Assembly (NCBI RefSeq): GCF_949769195.1
Contig: NZ_OX458333.1
Span: 310,001 to 374,000 of the forward strand
DNA: 64,000 bases
Reading direction: 5' to 3'
Source of the DNA: Methylocaldum szegediense
GTDB lineage: Bacteria; Pseudomonadota; Gammaproteobacteria; Methylococcales; Methylococcaceae
Under the pieces are notes generated by a model. That model saw only the letters and a program-made list of their open reading frames with translations. It was not told the DNA's origin and ran no database searches. This document shows, piece by piece, positions 18,321 to 25,987 of this stretch. Position numbers and translations under genes: made by a program. Positions within the stretch are counted from its first letter, which is position 1. Each line of letters begins with the position of its first letter.

Positions 18321-18976
18321 TGATTGAGATTGAAGACCTTGAATTTTGCTATCCCGGTGCCGAATTCCGCCTTGCGGTTCCGGAACTTCGGATTGCTCGC
18401 GGCGAAAGAGTCGCCATCATCGGTGCCAGCGGGGCCGGGAAGACCACCTTGCTCAAGCTGATGGCCGGCATCGCGGTGCCACAATCCGGGTGTGTCCGGG
18501 TCGGCGGCGTCGAGGTGCAGGCTCTGAACGACCGTCAGCGCCGCAACTTCCGGCTGTCGTGCATCGGGTTCGTGTTCCAGGAACTGGAGCTTTTCGACTA
18601 TCTGAATGTGCTCGACAACATCGTTCACACCTACCGGATCAACCGGGCTCTCAAACTCGACAGTCGGGTGTGGGCAAGAGCTATGGAACTGGCGGAGCAG
18701 GCAGGTCTGACGGAGAAATTGAGGCGGATGCCGCGCGAGCTGTCCCAGGGGGAGCGGCAGCGGGTCGCGGTGTGTCGGGCGCTGTTACCGGAGCCGGCGC
18801 TCATTCTCGCGGACGAGGCGACCGGTAATCTCGATCCCGCCAACAAAAGCCGGGTTCTGGATCTCTTGTTCCGTATGGCGGAGCGGCGCGGTGCTACCCT
18901 TGCAGCCGTCACCCACGATCATCAAACGCTGCCGCGTTTCGATCGGGTGATCGATCTGAGCGCTCTTCATGGCTAA
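18320..18976 (+). CDS. LolD/MacB-type ABC transporter ATPase
   Basis: The 218-residue ATPase has Walker A GASGAGKTT (35-43), a Q-loop in FVFQELELFDYL, the signature LSQGERQRVAV, Walker B ALILADEATGNLD and the switch His in AVTHDH. Length and the ATGNLD string fit the LolD/FtsE/MacB branch, which drives mechanotransmission ABC systems. ATG 18320 is chosen because it overlaps the previous stop; the longer upstream frame is a shadow. It energises the permease 126 bases downstream, presumably at the inner membrane. Confidence 0.9.
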   Translation: MIEIEDLEFCYPGAEFRLAVPELRIARGERVAIIGASGAGKTTLLKLMAGIAVPQSGCVRVGGVEVQALNDRQRRNFRLSCIGFVFQELELFDYLNVLDNIVHTYRINRALKLDSRVWARAMELAEQAGLTEKLRRMPRELSQGERQRVAVCRALLPEPALILADEATGNLDPANKSRVLDLLFRMAERRGATLAAVTHDHQTLPRFDRVIDLSALHG

Positions 18977-19102
18977 TTCGGTGTAGCGTCCACGGCAGGC
19001 GGGCACCGCGGGTTTTCGTTCCGATCGAGACATAGACACCGGATTCGGCGGCGTTTCCAAACTTCCCATCGTCCATGCGATAACAAAAAACGCTCAAACG
19101 GG

Positions 19103-20263
19103 ATGCAGCACGATTTTTACCTCGCGTTGCGCTATCTGTATCACAACAAGATCCGCAGCCTGATTTTGGTGGCCTGTTTGGCTGTCATCATGGCGCTGCC
19201 TCCGGCCTTGCACCGCCTTTGGGACGAAGCCGAGCGTTGGATGTCGGCGCGTGCCGAGGCGACGCCGCTGCTGGTCGGCGCCAAGGGCAGCGCGGTCGAT
19301 CTGGTTCTGAGCACGCTTTATTTCACCGAAGCGCCGGCATTCATAAGCATGGGCGAAGCCGACCGTATCGCCGCAACCGGTTGGGCCGACCCGATACCGC
19401 TTTACGCCCGATTCCGGGTCCGCGGTTTGCCGCTGGTGGGGGTCACGACGGACTACTTCGAATTTCGTGGGTTGACGCCGGCGCAGGGCGTTTTGCCGGC
19501 CCTGCTGGGGGACTGCGTACTGGGTGCTGAGGCCGCCGAGCGGCTGAAACTCGTACCGGGGGATCGTTTTTCGACGACGCCGGAAAACGCCTTCGACCTG
19601 GCTGGCGCTCATCCGCTCAAGCTGAAAGTGGTCGGTATCCTGGCGAAATCGCATACACCCGATGACCGGGCGGTGTTTGTGGACCTTCAAACGGCCTGGG
19701 TCATCGAGGGATTGGGACACGGACACGAGACCGAGCAAACGGCGGGCAGGGCGTATGCGCCGTTCGTGCCGGTTTCAGGCGAGGCCGTGGCCTACACGGA
19801 AATCACCCCGGATAATCTGGCGTCCTTCCATTTTCACGGCGACCCCGCCGATTTTCCCATCAGCGCGGTGATCGCTGTGCCTCGCGATGCACGTGCGGCC
19901 GCTCTGCTGCGCGGGCGCTATCTGGACGACGCGGGCAAGACTCAGATCGTCCGCCCGGTAGATGTGACACGCCGTTTGCTGCGAAACATTTTCCGCGTGG
20001 GAGAGCTGTTCGACGCCGTACTGTTACCCTTGATCGGAGCTGCACTGCTCATGCTTGTCCTAATTCTCGCGCTTTCCTTCCGGTTGCGACGGCGCGAGAT
20101 CGAAACCATCCATCTGATCGGCTGTTCGCCCCTGACCGTGGTCCGGCTGATGGCCGCGGAAATCACGCTCATCGTACTCGCCGCCGGAGCATTGGGCTCC
20201 ATCCTGGTGTTCGCGGTCACTGGCGCCGCCGCCGAGTTCGTTCGCTATTTTGTCATCGCTTGA
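19103..20263 (+). CDS. FtsX/MacB-like ABC transporter permease
   Basis: The 386-residue protein has one N-terminal helix (LILVACLAVIMALPPAL), a large periplasmic domain of about 230 residues and three C-terminal helices (LLPLIGAALLMLVLILALSF; TLIVLAAGALGSILVFAV, and the segment between), the FtsX/MacB fold. The periplasmic domain includes GHGHETEQ. It pairs with the LolD-like ATPase and is followed 11 bases later by a ZnuA-like binding protein. FtsX-type permeases usually do mechanical work, so a partner solute-binding protein is unusual. The start has a GGG-rich site just upstream. Confidence 0.85.
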   Translation: MQHDFYLALRYLYHNKIRSLILVACLAVIMALPPALHRLWDEAERWMSARAEATPLLVGAKGSAVDLVLSTLYFTEAPAFISMGEADRIAATGWADPIPLYARFRVRGLPLVGVTTDYFEFRGLTPAQGVLPALLGDCVLGAEAAERLKLVPGDRFSTTPENAFDLAGAHPLKLKVVGILAKSHTPDDRAVFVDLQTAWVIEGLGHGHETEQTAGRAYAPFVPVSGEAVAYTEITPDNLASFHFHGDPADFPISAVIAVPRDARAAALLRGRYLDDAGKTQIVRPVDVTRRLLRNIFRVGELFDAVLLPLIGAALLMLVLILALSFRLRRREIETIHLIGCSPLTVVRLMAAEITLIVLAAGALGSILVFAVTGAAAEFVRYFVIA

Positions 20264-20274
20264 AGGAGTAACCC

Positions 20275-21189
20275 ATGTCGATCCACGCCTCATGGTGCCG
20301 GTTCGCGCTTTACTGCTTGTTTTTCGTTTTTGCGGCGACCATCGCTCAGGCGAGCGCCGCCGGCTCGTCCGGACTCAAGATCGTCGCTGCCAACTATCCG
20401 CTGGCCTATTTCGCGGAACGGCTGGCAGGCGCCAGGGCGCGCGTCGTCTTTCCCGTTCCGGCCGATGTCGACCCGGCGTTCTGGCAACCCAGCGCTGATG
20501 CGGTGGGCCAGATGCAGAAATCCGACTTGATCCTCCTCAACGGCGCCGGTTACGAAAAATGGCTGACCCAGGTCAGCCTGCCGCGCCTCAAGCTGGCGAA
20601 CACCTCCTTGGGGTTTCGGGATGCCTATCTCCGCATCGAGAACGCCGTGGTTCACAGCCATGGACCCGGCGGCCAGCATGCCCATGAAGGACTTGCGTTC
20701 ACCACCTGGCTGGATTTCGAACAGGCCGGCAAGCAGGCACAGGCCGTGGCCGATGCCATCATCCGAAAGCGGCCGGAATGGAAGAACGTGATACAGGAAA
20801 ACCTCGAGCCGCTGCTAGATGACCTTGCCGGCCTGGATAACGAACTGAAACGCACTGTCGCCGCCGGTCCCCACCGACCGCTGCTCGCGTCCCATCCCGT
20901 CTATCAATACCTCGCCAGGCGCTATGGCCTGAATCTGCAGAGCGTGCATTGGGAGCCCGATGAAATGCCGCCGGACGCGGAATGGATAGCGTTGCAGGGT
21001 ATTCTGAAGAATCACCCTGCCCGCTGGATGATCTGGGAAGCGGAGCCCGCGCCGGAGATCGCCGCAAGATTGAGGGCCATGGGCATCGAAAGCGTGGTGT
21101 TCGATCCATGCGCCAACCGGCCCGAATCGGGCAATTTTCTGAGCGTGATGAAGCGGAATGTAGAAGGACTGAAGGCCGCGTTCCGTTAA
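20275..21189 (+). CDS. ZnuA-like metal-binding protein with altered ligand set
   Basis: The 304-residue periplasmic protein has a signal peptide (FVFAATIAQASA) and the cluster A-I metal-receptor fold: KIVAANYPLAYFAERL, a His-rich loop HSHGPGGQHAHEG (127-139) and ASHPVYQYLARRYGL (His207 conserved). Two usual ZnuA ligands are missing: the PHxYEP motif is PAFWQP (67-72), and HxWLDP is TTWLDFE (143-149). The metal site must therefore differ, or metal may bind through the His loop. It ends the seven-gene run. Partnership with the FtsX-like permease is inferred from order and the 11-base gap. Confidence 0.85.
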   Translation: MSIHASWCRFALYCLFFVFAATIAQASAAGSSGLKIVAANYPLAYFAERLAGARARVVFPVPADVDPAFWQPSADAVGQMQKSDLILLNGAGYEKWLTQVSLPRLKLANTSLGFRDAYLRIENAVVHSHGPGGQHAHEGLAFTTWLDFEQAGKQAQAVADAIIRKRPEWKNVIQENLEPLLDDLAGLDNELKRTVAAGPHRPLLASHPVYQYLARRYGLNLQSVHWEPDEMPPDAEWIALQGILKNHPARWMIWEAEPAPEIAARLRAMGIESVVFDPCANRPESGNFLSVMKRNVEGLKAAFR

Positions 21190-21483
21190 AACGGGAGGAG
21201 CACAGCGATTCCTGGGCGGGATTCACACAGGCGGCTTTCCCTCGCCGTCGAGGTAAGGGTTTACCTTAGGGCGCTCGAGAAACCTCTTGGAAGGCTCTGG
21301 CTAGATGGCCCACTGGAAAAGCACTTAATCAGGGCATTCTTAGATGTCGGCTGCTTGAACCGCTCGTCCGACGTTAGCCACGACCTTTTTGCATTGATCG
21401 ACCAACATCGCCGTATCCTTTAGAGCATTTTCTAATCACAAAGTACGGTTAGGGGCGAGACTCGCTTCAAACTCACTGGCCTG
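21190..21483. other. Spacer before the IS481 copy
   Basis: No gene or clear terminator was found between the ZnuA-like gene and the insertion sequence. Confidence 0.35.
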
Positions 21484-21489
21484 CCTAAG
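21484..21489 (+). repeat. IS481 target-site duplication, left copy
   Basis: CCTAAG abuts the left end TGTC of the element and is repeated exactly after the right end. Confidence 0.85.
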
Positions 21490-22554
21490 TGTCGCGTCTC
21501 GTGTGATTATTTACCGAGAAGGAGTTATGCTCTGTTCGAAGCCCGGAGCCTTCTCCAGGAGATATTCGGTTCGTCCAAGTGAGGTTTCTCTCCATGCAGA
21601 TTCGTCTTCATAAGAACGCCCGTACCACCCCGGCCGTTCGGCAGGCCATTCAAGCGTCCACGTTGAGCGAGCGCGCCTTGGCCCAAAAGCATGGCATTAG
21701 CCGAACGACCGTCCGCAAGTGGAAACACCGCTCCTCGGTCGAAGATGCCTCACACCGGCCCCACACCCTCAGAACCACGCTCACGCCCGCCCAGGAAGCC
21801 ATCGTGGTCTACCTCCGCCAAGCTCTGCTCCTCCCCTTGGATGATCTCCTGGCCGTGACCCGGGAATTTCTCAATCCCGCCGTGTCCCGTTCCGGGCTAG
21901 ACCGCTGCCTGCGCCGCCACGGGGTGGCGTCCCTCAAGACCCTGCTTCCGCCTACAGAGAAGGCGAAGGTCAAACCCTTCAAGGCCTATGAGCCCGGCTT
22001 CCTTCACCTGGATGTTAAGTACTTGCCCGCCATCGACGGCGAACCCCGCCGATACCTGTTCGTCGCCATCGACCGCGCCACCCGCTGGGTCTATGTCGCC
22101 CTCAAGCCCAACCGCACCGCCTTAAGCGCAAAGGACTTCCTCAAAGCGGTGATTCAGGCCGCGCCTTTCCGCATCCAGAAATGCCTGACCGACAACGGCT
22201 CGGAGTTTACCGACCGTTTCCTGACCCGAACTCGGCAGCCCTCGGGGACGCATGAGTTTGACCGCCTCTGTACTGAACAAGGCATCGAACATCGCCTGAT
22301 TCCGCCGGGCCGGCCCCAAACGAATGGCCTGGTGGAACGCTTCAATGGCCGCATCGAGGAGGTGTTGCAAACCCATCACTTCGATTCAACCGCCGATCTG
22401 GACACCACCCTGCACCGCTATGTCGAGCTGTACAATCATCACATTCCCCAAAAGGCCTTACGCCATCTCACCCCGATCCAGGCTCTCAAAAACTGGCAAC
22501 TGTCCCATCCTCATCTTTTTCGAAAGAAGGTTTACGATCTTGCGGGACTTGACA
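21490..22554 (+). mobile_element. Intact IS481-family insertion sequence
   Basis: The element runs from TGTC to GACA and is flanked by perfect 6-base direct repeats CCTAAG. The ends form an imperfect inverted repeat (about 12 of 19 positions, including TGTC and the following GTC). It holds one undamaged transposase. The exact duplication suggests recent insertion. It landed just after the metal-locus operon. Confidence 0.9.
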
Positions 22555-22559
22555 CCTAA
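21594..22559 (+). CDS. IS481-family transposase
   Basis: The likely start is MQIRLHKNARTTPAVRQAI at ATG 21594, typical for the family; an in-frame start at 21579 also exists. The N-terminal helix-turn-helix is LAQKHGISRTTVRKWKHR. The integrase core has DDE residues in HLDVKYLP, LTDNGSEF and NGLVERFNGRIEE. The length of about 321 residues is normal and no lesion is seen. The stop TAA (22557-22559) lies outside the element, in the duplicated target site, so the last residue and the stop depend on where the element inserted. Confidence 0.9.
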   Translation: MQIRLHKNARTTPAVRQAIQASTLSERALAQKHGISRTTVRKWKHRSSVEDASHRPHTLRTTLTPAQEAIVVYLRQALLLPLDDLLAVTREFLNPAVSRSGLDRCLRRHGVASLKTLLPPTEKAKVKPFKAYEPGFLHLDVKYLPAIDGEPRRYLFVAIDRATRWVYVALKPNRTALSAKDFLKAVIQAAPFRIQKCLTDNGSEFTDRFLTRTRQPSGTHEFDRLCTEQGIEHRLIPPGRPQTNGLVERFNGRIEEVLQTHHFDSTADLDTTLHRYVELYNHHIPQKALRHLTPIQALKNWQLSHPHLFRKKVYDLAGLDT

Positions 22560-22560
22560 G
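22555..22560 (+). repeat. IS481 target-site duplication, right copy
   Basis: CCTAAG directly follows GACA and is identical to 21484-21489. Its TAA ends the transposase frame. Confidence 0.85.
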
Positions 22561-23105
22561 GCAGCTTCCTTTTCGAGCGTGCATCAAAGATGAAAACGCT
22601 CGAGTCGGTCATGATCGCCGTATCGGCCGCTGATACACACCCGTGAAAAGTCGCCACGTCCAGGCGTTGCACTCAGAAAGCGTCTGAGATTATCCCATCG
22701 CGATCTCAATGCAGTCGCGAATCGACATCGGGTTTGAGATTCGAATGTTGAGATTTGGAATAACCGTCTCAGTTTTGTATCGATGGGTTAACTAAAATGG
22801 GACATTTGCCTTGTGCTTTGTGTTATATCCCGTACTGTTTGAATAATCGCGTCGGACCGTAAAGTACCTTGCGGGTCTCAGTCGATTTCTCGCTCATTTG
22901 GCCTATCGCACTTTTTCCTTTGTTTACCGGCACTCTCGGTTTTTTCCCCACAAAGTTCGCCTTAGCTATCACGCCGTGGTACGAGATTTGATTGAAGAAT
23001 AGGGCGCAAGGCGATGAGCGAGCCGGTTGAATCGGTTGGCGGGCTCCGGCGTGCATCGCCATTGCGCGTTTCTCACAAAAACCGTTAAGGCATAAGGAGA
23101 TAACA
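22561..23105. other. Leader region of the PEP-CTERM gene
   Basis: No gene is supported. A long hairpin lies at 23004-23067. The final bases carry a strong AAGGAG ribosome site for the next gene. A sigma-54 promoter like that at 53069 was sought and not found. Confidence 0.4.
23004..23067 (+). other. Large inverted repeat in the PEP-CTERM gene leader
   Basis: GCGCAAGGCGATG pairs with the complement in CATCGCCATTGCGC (one bulge), and inside it GAGCC pairs with GGGCTC. The structure ends 38 bases before the ATG. It could shape translation or mRNA stability, or be a dispersed palindrome. Confidence 0.4.
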
Positions 23106-23951
23106 ATGAACAAAGTATTGTTTGCTATGGTCGCGATGGGCATGACCGCACTCGCTTCGATTCAGGAAGCGTCGGCGCATGTCGGCTGGGGAAACCGCGA
23201 TTTGATTTTGAATGCGCAAAACGTGGTCGACAACGGCGACGGCTCGATCACATATGAATACCGGTTCGGTAGCGTCACCGGCAACTACGGCTGGGCCGAC
23301 GGTCTGGATTATGACTGGGGTGACAGCCACATCGTGAGGTTTACCAAGTTCGAGATCACAAACCCCGGGGGCGCTGTGGTGGACATTAGCGTTCGAGCGG
23401 CTACCGAGCTTACCAATCCTGCCACGGGAGAAGTCACAACGGCGCTGGGCGATTTGAACCCCGCTTTCACCTTATACAAAGGTGTCGGTCCGGTGGTGGA
23501 TTATGGCGGCACCACGGGTGCCCATAATCTCGTGCCCGCCAGTTCTTTTGATACCACGGAATTCCTCAACGCGGACGAACTAGGTAAGGAAGGTTTGTTC
23601 AGAGCGCTGCACGATGTAACGATGTGTAACACGTCCGGACAATGCGGTACGCAGGCATATGTTGCGCATGCTGGCGAAATCAACGATCCGAGCAACAGCG
23701 TCTCTTTGGCCGGCCTGTTCCTCGAACCGGGTTGGTATTCATTGGTCATCGGCGGCAATTCACATATCGGTATTCCCCTTTTCGGTAACGATTTCACGGG
23801 TTCGGGGATCGATGATGTTGACGGTGTGAGAGGTTTTCACGTCGATCTGACGATCACTCCGGCTCCGGTTCCGGTCCCGGCGGCGGTTTGGTTAATGGGG
23901 TCCGCGCTGGTCGGATTGATCGGCATGAGAAGACGGGAAGCGGCTGTCTGA
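23106..23951 (+). CDS. PEP-CTERM-sorted exported protein
   Basis: The 281-residue protein has a signal peptide (VLFAMVAMGMTALAS, cleaved near EASA) and a C-terminal sorting signal of the VPxPAAVWL type: PVPVPAAVWLMGSALVGL, then GMRRR. This is the proline-rich motif, transmembrane helix and basic tail recognised by exosortase. The central domain is beta-rich with one Cys pair (MCNTSGQCG). It would be processed at the inner membrane and released to the surface or matrix. No exosortase is in the window. The start is fixed by AAGGAG seven bases upstream. Confidence 0.85.
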   Translation: MNKVLFAMVAMGMTALASIQEASAHVGWGNRDLILNAQNVVDNGDGSITYEYRFGSVTGNYGWADGLDYDWGDSHIVRFTKFEITNPGGAVVDISVRAATELTNPATGEVTTALGDLNPAFTLYKGVGPVVDYGGTTGAHNLVPASSFDTTEFLNADELGKEGLFRALHDVTMCNTSGQCGTQAYVAHAGEINDPSNSVSLAGLFLEPGWYSLVIGGNSHIGIPLFGNDFTGSGIDDVDGVRGFHVDLTITPAPVPVPAAVWLMGSALVGLIGMRRREAAV

Positions 23952-24015
23952 TTGAGTTTCAGACATCCGTCTTAATTGGAAGCCACCGAGAGTGGGAATA
24001 GTCTCGGTTGTCAAG

Positions 24016-24038
24016 GCCGCATGGATGCGGCTTCCTTT
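24016..24038 (+). terminator. Possible weak terminator
   Basis: GCCGCAT and ATGCGGC form a stem with a two-base gap, followed by TTCCTTT. It lies 65 bases after the PEP-CTERM stop. The T tract is poor. Confidence 0.4.
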
Positions 24039-24199
24039 GGACAGGGATGTCGTTTTTTCGTGGTTTCGGTTCTTCGTCGGAATGCGCTTGTTTCGCCCGT
24101 TTTGATTTTTCGGCCATTCCTTATTGGTAGGGACGATTGAAATCGAGCGCGGTTTTACGGCTATTGATCCGACAAACTTGCCCGGTATTTGGGCTTCGC

Positions 24200-25795
24200 A
24201 TGTACCTTATGGCCAAGTCGCTTTCGAATGCGTCCACTTACGCCAAGACCGACTCCGTCTCGGCGCTCGACCGCACCATTCTTTACCTTACCGTTTCCCT
24301 GACCGGCGCATCCGTGATGGTTCTGGAACTGCTCGGAACGCGGCTGATCGGGCCTTTTTACGGCGTTAGCCTATATGTCTGGTCATCGTTGATTTCGGTG
24401 ACGATGATCGCTTTGGCTTTGGGTTATTGGCTCGGCGGCATGATTGCCGATCGGGTTCCGAGACTGCGCCTGTCGTATTTAATTGCCTCGGCCGCTGTAT
24501 CCACGCTGCTGATTCCTATATCCATCCGCCCAGTACTGTTGTTGACCGATCCGATGGGATTACGCGCGGGAGCGTTTCTTAGCGCGTTGCTGCTGTTCAC
24601 GGTGCCGCTGACTCTTTTGGCGATGACCGGACCTTATGTCATCAAACTGGCCGCACGGCAGCTCGCGAACGTGGGGGCGCTGTCGGGTTCGGTCTACGCG
24701 GTTAGCACGCTCGGCAGCGTGATCGGAACCATCGCACTCGGGTTCTATCTGCTACCGATAACCGGAGCGCGCGCGGTGCTTTACGGTCTCAGCGCATTAC
24801 TCGGCTTGCTGGCGTCGATCCTGGCGTTGTACGAACGCCGCGGTTCAGGGGGCAACATTGCGACGCTGTGTGTCGCGGTGATCGTTTTCGCGTGTTTCGG
24901 CAGTGTCGCTTTGGCATACGAGCATCACCGCTCGCAACCCTGGGGCAAGAATTTGTCTTTGCTCTACGAATCCGAGAGCGTATATGGCTGGGTTCGAGTG
25001 ATCGATGATCATGCGCAGAAGGTACGGTTCATGATGTCCGACGCCTCGACGATCAGTGCCGCGGATTTGGACAATGTCCGTTTAGGCTTGCTGTCGTATC
25101 AATGGGTGACGCAGCGCTTACCGGTCTTCAGACCGGGTGCCCGCTCCGCACTATTGATCGGTCTGGGCGGCGGTCATATCGCGGCTGGCCTGGAGAGCCA
25201 GGGCGTGAAGACCGATGCGATCGAGATCGATCCCTCGGTAGCCTACGCGGCTTCGCGTTATTTCCACTATCGGCCATCCGGTGATTTGATCATTGGCGAT
25301 GCCCGTTACCAGATCAGGCGCTTGAACAAGACTTACGATTTCATCATTCACGATTGTTTCACGGGCGGCTCGGAGCCAGCCCATTTGATGAGTGTTGAGA
25401 CCTTGAGAGCGCTGAAGGCGCATCTCAATTCGGGCGGCATACTGGCCATCAACTTTGTTGGCTTCACCGAGGGTGAGCGCCGGAGGCCCGCTCAGCTGGT
25501 TTACCGGACTTTGGGCGAAGTATTCGGACATCGGCGGGTTTACGTATCGGAGCCGAATTCGGAATTCAACGATTTCATTTTCTTTGCATCGGACGCGCCG
25601 ATTGCCGTCCATCCGGAAGCCGCTAGCGCGAAAACGCTGGACTTGTTGGCCGAGCGTGAATTTTTTGGAATGACCGAAGGCGAAACCATCGTGACCGACG
25701 ATTTCAATCCGCTCGAAAGCCTGCAAGTCAGTAAAGCGGAAATGTATCGCAAGGTATTGCTGCAGCGAATTGGCTTGGAAGTCCTGCTACGTTGA
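24200..25795 (+). CDS. Membrane protein fused to a spermidine-synthase-like domain
   Basis: About 531 residues. The N-terminal ~220 hold several transmembrane helices (for example VSLTGASVMVLELLGTRLIG and AVLYGLSALLGLLASILAL) like the fused MFS/spermidine-synthase family. The C-terminal half is a Rossmann-fold aminopropyl- or methyltransferase-like domain: SALLIGLGGGHIAAGLE binds the nucleotide part, DAIEIDPSVAYAA gives the acidic pair, and DFIIHDCFTGG follows. The reaction is not known. The frame is open to a TTG at 24137; ATG 24200 or 24209 is preferred, neither with a good SD. It is monocistronic. Confidence 0.75.
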   Translation: MYLMAKSLSNASTYAKTDSVSALDRTILYLTVSLTGASVMVLELLGTRLIGPFYGVSLYVWSSLISVTMIALALGYWLGGMIADRVPRLRLSYLIASAAVSTLLIPISIRPVLLLTDPMGLRAGAFLSALLLFTVPLTLLAMTGPYVIKLAARQLANVGALSGSVYAVSTLGSVIGTIALGFYLLPITGARAVLYGLSALLGLLASILALYERRGSGGNIATLCVAVIVFACFGSVALAYEHHRSQPWGKNLSLLYESESVYGWVRVIDDHAQKVRFMMSDASTISAADLDNVRLGLLSYQWVTQRLPVFRPGARSALLIGLGGGHIAAGLESQGVKTDAIEIDPSVAYAASRYFHYRPSGDLIIGDARYQIRRLNKTYDFIIHDCFTGGSEPAHLMSVETLRALKAHLNSGGILAINFVGFTEGERRRPAQLVYRTLGEVFGHRRVYVSEPNSEFNDFIFFASDAPIAVHPEAASAKTLDLLAEREFFGMTEGETIVTDDFNPLESLQVSKAEMYRKVLLQRIGLEVLLR

Positions 25796-25987
25796 CAATT
25801 GATAGCCGTTACGGCTGCGGATGGCGTCGGCGATGCGTTTTCGGCGGTAGAGCGGTTCAGTTTGAAAGGCGTCCCGAAGGACAGCGATTCTCGACTCATC
25901 GCGGCCTCCGAGGCTATCCCAGACGGACAAGGGCGTGTCTCCGAATACACGACACAAAGAAAATGGCATCCTACATGCGTGGCTGAT

